From assembly GCF_000612805.1 (NCBI RefSeq), contig NZ_HG964406.1, positions 248,001 to 312,000 on the forward strand: a DNA stretch of 64,000 nucleotides, written 5' to 3'. The notes under the pieces are model-generated. The model worked only from the letters and a program-made list of their open reading frames with translations, made no database searches and had not been told where the DNA came from. The position numbers were made by a program, and so were the translations under genes. How positions within the stretch are numbered: the first letter of the stretch is position 1; the number at the start of each line of letters is the position of its first letter. The DNA comes from Bacillus ndiopicus. GTDB lineage: Bacteria; Bacillota; Bacilli; Bacillales_A; Planococcaceae. This document shows positions 58,044-64,000 of the stretch, piece after piece.

Positions 58044-58088
58044 ACTGTTATAATACACTAGTTAATAATAAGTCAGTATTATAACAGT
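58044..58088. promoter_or_regulatory. 13-bp inverted repeat with paired -10 boxes
   Basis: ACTGTTATAATAC (58044-58056) and its exact complement (58076-58088) flank 19 bases. Each arm holds an extended -10 (TGTTATAAT), one for yhfH on the plus strand and one for lplJ on the minus strand, so the two promoters face each other and overlap. The arms could equally be an operator. Confidence 0.6.
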
Positions 58089-58106
58089 TAACTCAAGGAG
58101 GGGAAA

Positions 58107-58238
58107 ATGCAAATGTTAGAAAACGTTGTGGAATTTTTCAGAAACTTACCAGAGAAAACTTGTGTACAATGCGGCAAAAAGATGGAAGAGCAAAGTGAAT
58201 GCTACAGCCATACTTGTGAAAATTGCAACAAACTTTAA
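58107..58238 (+). CDS. yhfH: YhfH-family small zinc-ribbon protein
   Basis: A 43-residue protein. After a helical start (LENVVEFFRNLPEK) come two Cys pairs in CVQCGKKMEEQSECYSHTC and CENC, a zinc-ribbon pattern matching the short YhfH family of Bacillales. AAGGAGGGG lies just upstream; the ATG at 58113 is an alternative start with longer spacing. Function unknown. It neighbours lplJ as in Bacillus, supporting the assignment. It is too short for many gene finders. Confidence 0.8.
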   Translation: MQMLENVVEFFRNLPEKTCVQCGKKMEEQSECYSHTCENCNKL

Positions 58239-58289
58239 TCCTGTGAATCGCATCCCTATGATGATTCTATAAATGAATTGCTTACGCTT

Positions 58290-58337
58290 AAAGGCAGTAG
58301 GTGGGCAAATGAAAACTTGCCTCCCTACTGCCTTTTT
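58290..58337 (+). terminator. Terminator after yhfH
   Basis: AAAGGCAGTAGG pairs with CCTACTGCCTTT with additional inner GCAA/TTGC pairing, followed by TT. Confidence 0.88.
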
Positions 58338-58342
58338 GCATT

Positions 58343-58465
58343 TTATTTTCTCATAATGTGATACATGAACGCTACAAACTGCGCTCTTGTGACAGCTTTA
58401 TTCGGTCGGAAATCCCCATTATTATCAAACACAATCACTTTGCACCCTTGTACAGCAATATACAC
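58343..58465 (-). pseudogene. Remnant of an S-layer homology (SLH) domain
   Basis: On the minus strand, 40 codons read to a stop at 58343. The last part, FDNNGDFRPNKAVTRAQFVA, is a textbook SLH motif (F-x-P-x-x-x-x-T-R-A-x-F), ending FMYHIMRK. A stop codon lies directly upstream in frame, and no start or ribosome site is present. It is the tail of a decayed S-layer or surface protein gene. The rest of the gap up to 58674 is AT-rich and holds nothing I can recognise. Confidence 0.8.
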
Positions 58466-58674
58466 TTATCGTTATACCATATTTTTTATATTTCGTTGCT
58501 CAAAGCAGAATCAACCATTATGGCCATTTAAAAATTTATTCAGAAAGTCAAAATCTCCTATTATACATTGGCTCTACTTATTCTTTTTTAAATGAAAGGA
58601 AATATCGTAGAAACCAGTGTTTTCAACCTTATAAATAATACTTAAAGTTAATATTTCAATAAAACAGAAAAAAA

Positions 58675-58713
58675 ATTACCCGAAAAGTGGCGCTAGCCAG
58701 CTTTTCGAGTAAT
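58675..58713 (-). terminator. Terminator after yhgE, hairpin family member 3
   Basis: ATTACCCGAAAAG...CTTTTCGAGTAAT with inner TGGCGCTAGCCA. The inner part matches the hairpins at 39360 and 56922. On the minus strand T-rich sequence follows. Confidence 0.82.
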
Positions 58714-58721
58714 TTCTTTTT

Positions 58722-60905
58722 TTATGCTTGTTGTTGCTTTGAATAGCGACGCGTGAAGACTAACGCGAAGTAGCCTAGTGTAATTGCTAAGCATACAAGT
58801 GTAAAGCCTGCTAATACGGCAAAGTTAAAGCCTAAGAATGCATTATCACCTGTAGAGATTGCTACTTTAAATGCTTGCACTGAGTACGTCATTGGGAAGA
58901 ATGGGTTGAATGCACGTAATGGCATTGGCACTAATTCTAGTGGGAACGTACCCGCGCTTGTTGTTAATTGGATGATTAAAATTAGGATAGCGACAAAGCG
59001 TCCTGGGTCACCCAAAATTGATACAAGCATTTGAATAATAGCTAAGAATGTGAAGCTTGTTAATACTGTCGTTAATATGAACGATGGTAAGCTTTCTACT
59101 TCAATTCCTAAAAGACCAACCACGATTGCAATTGTAATAGCTGATTGGATAATACCAACTACCGCTAATACTGATACTTTACTAAAGAACCATGCGATAG
59201 GATTTGTCGGACGTACTGCAGGCTCAACAAACGGGAACACGATTGAAATTAATAATGCCCCTACGAATAATCCTAGTGAAATAAAGTATGGTGCAAAACC
59301 TGTACCATAGTTAGGTACGTGGTTTACTACTGTTTTTTCTACATCAACAGGCTGTGCGACCATTTCATAATTGGCATCACCTGAATCAACTTTTGCCTCT
59401 TCACTTGCTTCTTGTAATTTTGAAGTTAATGTTTCTGTACCATCAACAAGATCTTTCGTGCCATCAGCTAAAGTTGTAGATCCTTCAGCTAGTTCACCTG
59501 ATTTTTCAGCAAGTAAAGATGTACCATCATTTAATTTGCCTGTGCCAGAAACTAAAGTATTTAAACCTGTTGCTAATTCATTAGCACCTGTCTTAGCTGC
59601 ACCAGCACCTTGTTTTAATTCGCCTAATTTTTCAGCGATTGTTGCATTTCCGCCAACAATTGTATTGATACCGTTGCGTAAAGCATCGCTGTTTGCTACT
59701 AGGTTGTTTGCACCTGCTGCAATTTGTTGTTGACCTGCAAGTAGCTGACCGCTACTTTCATTTAACTTCGAAGCACCTTGCTGTAATGAGCCTGTGCTTG
59801 TAGCTAAATTATTTAAACCACCAGCTAATTGTGCACTACCTTCATTTAACTGTGTTAATGTTGCTTGTAAGGCTTGCGCTTTTTCTTCTGGAAGTGTAGC
59901 TAAAATTTGTTGCATTTGCTCAGATAGTGAGCCAATACCTGCATTTAATTTTGTTGCACTTTCACTTAATTGATTTGCACCAGCTTGTAAGTTACCTGTG
60001 CTTTGCGTTAAAGAATTTAAACCTTCATTAAATGCTTGTTGCTTCTCTACTATATTCTTTTGACCTTCAGCAACTTTCGCTGCACCGTCAGTATAATTAT
60101 TAATCCCTTGCGCTAGTTGTTTTGCACCTGTTGATAACTCTCCTGCACCAGCTGCTAATTGTGAGCTACCTTGCTCCAACTTCGCTACACCATCCGCTAA
60201 GCTTGTTGCACCTGTTGCTGCCTTTTGTGCACCTTGCTTTAATTCGCTAGTACCATCAGCAAGTTCAACTGTGCTTGATGCTAACTGCTCTAAATAGCCT
60301 TGTAAATCGCCAGCACCGTCCTTAATTTTTTTGGCACCCTCGTCTAATTTAGATGCTCCATCAGCCGCCTCTGCAAAACCATCACCTAGCTTCGTAATCG
60401 AAGTAAATAATTTTTCAGCATATGTTTTTGATACTTGTGAGTTGACCTCAATTTTGATCTTTTCCATTGCTGTTTCACCAATTTGAGCACTTAAAAAGTT
60501 AAAGCCCTCGTTTGGTATATAGTCAATTACTAGTTTCGACGGTTTTTCATCTAGTAATGTAGTAGCATGTTGAGAGAAGTTTTCAGGAATACGGATAAGC
60601 ATGTAATAATTGCGATCCTGCAATTGCTTTTCTGCATCCTCTGTTGCTATCTCCACAAATTTAAATTGCTCACTTGAGACGAGCTTATCTGTCAGCTCTT
60701 CACCAAGGTGCATTGTTTCTCCTTCAAATGTTGCACCAGCATCCTCGTTTACTATCGCAACTGGTAAGTTCGTTAATTGTGCATATGGATCCCAAAATGC
60801 CCATAAAAACATACCGCTGTATAGTACCGGAATGAATAATACTGCAACGATTGATACTAACATTTTACGTGTCTTGAAAATTTGCAACCATTCAGATTTA
60901 AACAC
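58722..60905 (-). CDS. yhgE: YhgE/Pip-family membrane protein
   Basis: A 727-residue protein with one N-terminal membrane helix (~17-40), an extracellular region of about 490 residues and five to six C-terminal helices (~540-715). The extracellular part starts with the Pip domain (NLPVAIVNEDAGATFEGE) and continues with many 7-residue-type repeats (L..G...L..G...A), a coiled-coil stalk. The family includes the phage infection protein of Lactococcus and relatives of type VII secretion component YueB. The GTG at 60905 is the preferred start (AAAGG eight bases upstream). A TGACC-N13-GGTCA site and a TetR gene lie upstream, suggesting repression by it. Confidence 0.9.
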   Translation of the reverse strand: MFKSEWLQIFKTRKMLVSIVAVLFIPVLYSGMFLWAFWDPYAQLTNLPVAIVNEDAGATFEGETMHLGEELTDKLVSSEQFKFVEIATEDAEKQLQDRNYYMLIRIPENFSQHATTLLDEKPSKLVIDYIPNEGFNFLSAQIGETAMEKIKIEVNSQVSKTYAEKLFTSITKLGDGFAEAADGASKLDEGAKKIKDGAGDLQGYLEQLASSTVELADGTSELKQGAQKAATGATSLADGVAKLEQGSSQLAAGAGELSTGAKQLAQGINNYTDGAAKVAEGQKNIVEKQQAFNEGLNSLTQSTGNLQAGANQLSESATKLNAGIGSLSEQMQQILATLPEEKAQALQATLTQLNEGSAQLAGGLNNLATSTGSLQQGASKLNESSGQLLAGQQQIAAGANNLVANSDALRNGINTIVGGNATIAEKLGELKQGAGAAKTGANELATGLNTLVSGTGKLNDGTSLLAEKSGELAEGSTTLADGTKDLVDGTETLTSKLQEASEEAKVDSGDANYEMVAQPVDVEKTVVNHVPNYGTGFAPYFISLGLFVGALLISIVFPFVEPAVRPTNPIAWFFSKVSVLAVVGIIQSAITIAIVVGLLGIEVESLPSFILTTVLTSFTFLAIIQMLVSILGDPGRFVAILILIIQLTTSAGTFPLELVPMPLRAFNPFFPMTYSVQAFKVAISTGDNAFLGFNFAVLAGFTLVCLAITLGYFALVFTRRYSKQQQA

Positions 60906-60933
60906 TGTCATCACCTTTCTTTTTTATACGGAG

Positions 60934-60956
60934 TGACCATAAACGTCATCCGGTCA
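60934..60956. promoter_or_regulatory. Candidate TetR operator before yhgE
   Basis: TGACC-N13-GGTCA, with the same half-sites and spacing as the site before the tetR gene at 61625. The right part GTCATCCGGTCAT also resembles GTCATCTGGTCAT there. Confidence 0.65.
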
Positions 60957-60969
60957 TTTGTTGGCAATA

Positions 60970-61004
60970 AAAAATCAGATTTTCCAAAGTGAAAACTGAT
61001 TTTT
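60970..61004. terminator. Terminator after the tetR gene
   Basis: AAAAATCAG.TTTTC and GAAAACTGATTTTT pair around loop CAAAGT. It separates the tetR gene from yhgE. Confidence 0.8.
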
Positions 61005-61008
61005 CCCC

Positions 61009-61581
61009 TTATTGCCTTTGTAAGCCTCTAAAAATCGTCTGCTTAAAGATATCCAAAATTTGGTCTTCGCTCATCGGCTCATCATGTATTTGCTGCCAAT
61101 CTACAACAAATGCTAAATAAGATTTAAACAATAAATACGCGACGAGTGGTGGATTGCATTCGTGCACTTCACCTTTTGCCATACCCGTTTCAATACGGCT
61201 AGCAATATAAGAAATTCCCTCACTTTCGATGTCTTGAAGCATTTGCTTAACTGCTGGTGTTCGTAACTCCTTTTCCTCTTCAATTAATTTTGCGAAAAGT
61301 ACATGGCGTTCTCTAAATTCCAGCATTTTCATTAATACGCTATGACCGTTTTCCGTAAACGACTTATTCGTATCAATTGTTGCGTCCATCGCTACCTTCA
61401 TTTCTTTAATAAGCGATAAAACAACCTCTTTTAAAATTTCTTCTTTATTAGAGAAAAATGTATAAATCGTTCCTTTTCCGACATTTGCAATTTTAGCAAC
61501 TTGTTCCATTGTTGTTCCTTTATAACCGAATAAAGAAAACGACTTTGTTGCGGCCTCCAAAATTTCTTGTCTACGATCCAA
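61009..61581 (-). CDS. TetR-family regulator of yhgE (YhgD-like)
   Basis: A 190-residue repressor. HTH at residues ~5-50: ILEAATKSFSLFGYKGTTM, IANVGKGTIYTFFSNKEE. The C-terminal helical ligand/dimer domain resembles the TetR_C group found in Bacillus YhgD. A TTG start with GGGGGG upstream is used; an out-of-frame ATG lies nearby. It is followed by yhgE in the same direction, with its own terminator. Matching operators before both genes suggest self-repression and repression of yhgE. The inducing ligand is unknown. Confidence 0.9.
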   Translation of the reverse strand: MDRRQEILEAATKSFSLFGYKGTTMEQVAKIANVGKGTIYTFFSNKEEILKEVVLSLIKEMKVAMDATIDTNKSFTENGHSVLMKMLEFRERHVLFAKLIEEEKELRTPAVKQMLQDIESEGISYIASRIETGMAKGEVHECNPPLVAYLLFKSYLAFVVDWQQIHDEPMSEDQILDIFKQTIFRGLQRQ

Positions 61582-61624
61582 TTCATTTCCCCCCTTTGCA
61601 TAAAGAATAGATTTTAAATTAAAA

Positions 61625-61647
61625 TGACCAGAAAACCATTTCGGTCA
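61625..61647. promoter_or_regulatory. Candidate TetR operator before the tetR gene
   Basis: TGACC-N13-GGTCA followed by TCTGGTCAT, 44 bases upstream of the TTG start. Same pattern as at 60934. Confidence 0.65.
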
Positions 61648-61710
61648 TCTGGTCATTATTATACACGCCATTTAAAATATTGCAAGCATTTATTCGAAAG
61701 TTTTTTCAGT

Positions 61711-62202
61711 TTAATGCTTTTCTTCGGCATCCTCTTCTTTATGGTTGTTGTGATCACCTTTGTTCATTGAGTTATCGCTTTTATCATCCAGTACTTTACT
61801 CATATCTGGGCTGCCAACAATAATTTGTTGTTTCGGCATTACATGTAAACTACGTGCCGTTGTATGTGCAAACATATAATAGACACCATCATGCTCAAAT
61901 TTAAACTTTGCTTTATATACACCATCTTTATCCAACTCACCATCAATCATATGCCCTTCATCTTTTAATCCAGACTCCCATACTTCAAACTGAACGCTTG
62001 CATCATCTACAGCTTCCTCGCCCTGTGTCACATAAGCAATTAAATCGATTTCCTCATTTACTGCTACCGCTTCTGGCGTTTGAATTTCAACAACAATTTC
62101 CTGTGGCATAATACCACTATCTAAAGTGTCCACTTCTGGCTCGTCATTACAAGCCGCTAAAATCATTGGTACTGCTAATAAACTTAAAAACCATTTTTTC
62201 AT
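61711..62202 (-). CDS. YtkA/FixH-like lipoprotein
   Basis: A 163-residue lipoprotein. Signal peptide with lipobox ILAAC (Cys at ~18). Residues ~35-130 form an immunoglobulin-like YtkA domain (VVEIQTPEAVAVNEEIDLIAY in two parts, then DGVYKAKFKFEHDGVYYMFAH). The tail is rich in His, Asp, Lys and Asn (KGDHNNHKEED), a possible metal-binding end. YtkA-like proteins are linked to copper handling or envelope stress; the function is unproven. The kinase gene ends four bases upstream, so it is the third gene of an RR-HK-lipoprotein operon and may act in that sensory pathway. Confidence 0.88.
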   Translation of the reverse strand: MKKWFLSLLAVPMILAACNDEPEVDTLDSGIMPQEIVVEIQTPEAVAVNEEIDLIAYVTQGEEAVDDASVQFEVWESGLKDEGHMIDGELDKDGVYKAKFKFEHDGVYYMFAHTTARSLHVMPKQQIIVGSPDMSKVLDDKSDNSMNKGDHNNHKEEDAEEKH

Positions 62203-62205
62203 TAT

Positions 62206-63594
62206 TTATTCCTCCATTAATGGTATTTTCACATTTACACATGTGCCTTTTCCTACTTCGCTCTCTATCGTTAGTTGTCCTTTATGCTGTTTAATAAGCT
62301 GCTCAACAATTGATAAGCCTAAGCCACTGCCACCATCTGACCGACTCCTTGCCTTATTCACACGATAAAAGCGCTCTGTTATATGAGATAAATCTTCCTT
62401 TGGGATACCAATACCAGTATCCTTTATCGAAATCATTGCAAAATGTTCAACAATGGAAGTCGTGATTTGTACATTGGACTCAGCAGGAGAATAGCGAATC
62501 GCATTCTCTAAAATATTAATCAAGATTTGCTTTAGCTTCTCCTCATCTCCTAAAACAATCAATTCCTCATTAAGCGTTTCACTAATGTCAATTTGCTTTA
62601 ACTGTGCCGTAGCATGTAAAATAGCGGTCACTTCACGCACTGTTTCAGCAAGTACAATTGGGTAAAGCTCAAGCTTTTCCTGCTCTTGCGAAGTACGAGC
62701 TAGCTGTAACAATTCATTAGTTAAACGCTCCATACGACTAGCTTCTCTCGTAATAAGCTGAATTGCCTCGCGTTGTTCTTCCTCCGTCATATAATTTTGC
62801 CCAATCGCCTCACTATAGCCTTTAACATAGCTAATAGGTGTTCTTAGCTCATGTGAAACAGTTGCTAAAAAAGTCTTTTGCTGCTCATCCTCTTGTTGGA
62901 TTGCCTGTGCCATTTGATTAAAAGCCTCAGCAAGCTGACCTACTTCATCTTTAGAAGCGACATTAACTCTTGCCTCGTAATTACCTTCAGACATTATTTC
63001 TGCTGCCTGCTGTACTTCATGAAGTGGCCGCATAATACGACGTAGTCCCTGTGCTATAAAAAAAGCTACACATAGTGAGAACAGTGCTGCCCCACCAATT
63101 AATAAACCTACTTCTGTATTTGCTAGCTCGCTAATTTTCGTTAGTGGATAGTATAAATAAATAATGCCCTCTAAGCGATTTTGCTCAGTAAATGGCAATA
63201 TAACAGAAATAATTGGGCGATCAAAGCGCTTTTCATAGCCTACCTTTGTCACTGTTTGTCCTTTCAGCAATTGCTCGCGCTCATTTGGTCCGATGAGCGT
63301 ATCGTAATCTATGTCAAACGGTACACAGGCACTTAATTCACGTGGATTGCGTACCGCAAATATTTGAAAATGAGAATATGCATTAAAATCTTCAATGCGT
63401 GCGATTAATGCATCGTCAACTTTCCCGCCACGATACATTGTTTGTAGCTTTTCTCCAACCTCTATCATCGACTGCTCCATATCAGATACATACAGCTCTT
63501 CATAAATGAAATTTGACAAAATATACATAAAGGCAATTGTCGCAACAAGTAAGCTACACATCAATACCCAAATTTTTGTCGTCAGCTTTTTCAT
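62206..63594 (-). CDS. Membrane sensor histidine kinase
   Basis: A 462-residue kinase. A membrane helix at ~10-28, an extracytoplasmic domain (~30-160), a second helix (~163-185), HAMP (LRRIMRPLHEVQQAAEIM) with a following VASKDEVGQLAEAFNQM, HisKA with the phosphorylated His in VSHELRTPISYV, N box LENAIRYSP, G1 DTGIGIPKEDL and G2 GGSGLGLSIVEQL. The start at 63594 has GGAG seven bases upstream; the longer frame lies inside the regulator gene. It overlaps the regulator by four bases. The signal is unknown. Confidence 0.93.
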   Translation of the reverse strand: MKKLTTKIWVLMCSLLVATIAFMYILSNFIYEELYVSDMEQSMIEVGEKLQTMYRGGKVDDALIARIEDFNAYSHFQIFAVRNPRELSACVPFDIDYDTLIGPNEREQLLKGQTVTKVGYEKRFDRPIISVILPFTEQNRLEGIIYLYYPLTKISELANTEVGLLIGGAALFSLCVAFFIAQGLRRIMRPLHEVQQAAEIMSEGNYEARVNVASKDEVGQLAEAFNQMAQAIQQEDEQQKTFLATVSHELRTPISYVKGYSEAIGQNYMTEEEQREAIQLITREASRMERLTNELLQLARTSQEQEKLELYPIVLAETVREVTAILHATAQLKQIDISETLNEELIVLGDEEKLKQILINILENAIRYSPAESNVQITTSIVEHFAMISIKDTGIGIPKEDLSHITERFYRVNKARSRSDGGSGLGLSIVEQLIKQHKGQLTIESEVGKGTCVNVKIPLMEE

Positions 63595-64000
63595 AACGGT
63601 TCTCCGAATCGATAGCCAATCCCCCAAACAGTTTGAATATATTCACTTGCTTCCTTTAGCTGCTTGCCAAGCTTTAAGCGCAATGTTTTAATATGCGTAT
63701 CGACAGTACGTGTGCCACCTGCGTAATCCATATTCCAAATACGCTCAAGCAATTGTTCACGAGAATAGACAATATTTGGATTCTGCATAAACAAATAAAG
63801 AATTTCATATTCCTTTAATGTAAGTGGTACTGGCACATCTTGTACCAATACTTTTCTTGATACTTCATCTATTTTAATAACACCATGCACAAGTAATTTT
63901 TGCACTGCCTGTAAATCCATTGTTTCAGTACGTCTTAGTACAGCAAAAATTCTTGCAACGACTTCATTCGCAGTAAAAGGTTTGACGATATAATCATCAC
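63591..64000 (-). CDS. OmpR-family response regulator, partial
   Basis: Cut by the right end of the window. The visible part begins DDYIVKPFTANEVVARI (the end of a receiver domain with the conserved Lys) and continues into a winged helix: VPLTLKEYEILYLFMQNP, then SREQLLERIWNMDYAGGTRTVDTHIKTLRLKLGK and the final VWGIGYRF. An internal ATG at 63920 is not the true start. It is the first visible gene of the RR-HK-YtkA operon. Confidence 0.92.
   Translation of the reverse strand, partial: DDYIVKPFTANEVVARIFAVLRRTETMDLQAVQKLLVHGVIKIDEVSRKVLVQDVPVPLTLKEYEILYLFMQNPNIVYSREQLLERIWNMDYAGGTRTVDTHIKTLRLKLGKQLKEASEYIQTVWGIGYRFGEPL

Noticed and set aside
58481..58674. Further coding remnants of the SLH protein
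   Set aside because: No SLH-like or signal-peptide sequence could be read in any frame; only the short C-terminal fragment is supportable.

Overview
The window is low-GC Gram-positive (Bacillota) chromosome. Gene content, gene order and CotF-type spore coat, CggR, Crh, HprK, HisZ and WhiA proteins point to a spore former of the Planococcaceae, near Lysinibacillus/Solibacillus/Ureibacillus. This rests on recognising protein families by eye, not on a database search. Most of the window is core genome read leftwards (minus strand); the left ~6.7 kb is accessory DNA.

Region 1 (1-6724) is an integrated element abutting the 3' end of the tmRNA gene. It holds an XRE repressor, a RadC/JAB protein, a 25-residue peptide, an unrecognised 436-residue cargo gene on the opposite strand, an unknown protein overlapping a D5-type replication helicase, an excisionase and a tyrosine integrase. 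The far end lies outside the window. Region 2 (6725-11643) is the trans-translation/RNA-decay cluster secG-est-rnr-smpB-ssrA. Region 3 (11718-15673) is a two-component system with two PepSY-domain proteins, one carrying four PepSY domains. Region 4 (15867-23286) is the lower glycolytic cluster cggR-gap-pgk-tpi-gpmI-eno, with a clear CggR operator.

Region 5 (23341-33000) holds a glutaredoxin-like protein, a coat protein, clpP with a CtsR box, tRNA-Arg(CCG), crh, whiA, yvcK, rapZ, a Nudix hydrolase, trxB and a TPR protein. Region 6 (33129-38865) is a tightly overlapped histidine operon, hisZ-G-D-B-H-F-IE, from which hisA is missing. Region 7 (39411-50180) holds yvoF-ppaX-lgt-hprK, a cytochrome c lipoprotein, a YitT protein, an EAL-HDOD protein, enoyl-CoA hydratase, luxS, a DedA protein, a multiply frameshifted pseudogene and an S9 peptidase. 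Region 8 (50673-64000) holds an acyl-CoA synthetase, a Bce-type RR-HK-ABC module, lplJ/yhfH, an S-layer (SLH) remnant, yhgE with its TetR regulator, a YtkA-like lipoprotein and a second HK/RR pair cut by the window end.

The most unusual non-genic signal is a family of intergenic tandem arrays (11201, 24407, 39023, 50371). They have degenerate units of 20 and 21 bp, often alternating, with a TTATCTGCG-like core. All four are in the same orientation and lie at the 3' side of a minus-strand gene. Other points of interest are the missing hisA, the unknown cargo gene of the ssrA-integrated element, a structured unassigned leader between whiA and crh, 11-bp repeats before the four-PepSY gene, paired TGACC-N13-GGTCA operators around yhgE/tetR, and a small set of near-identical terminator hairpins.
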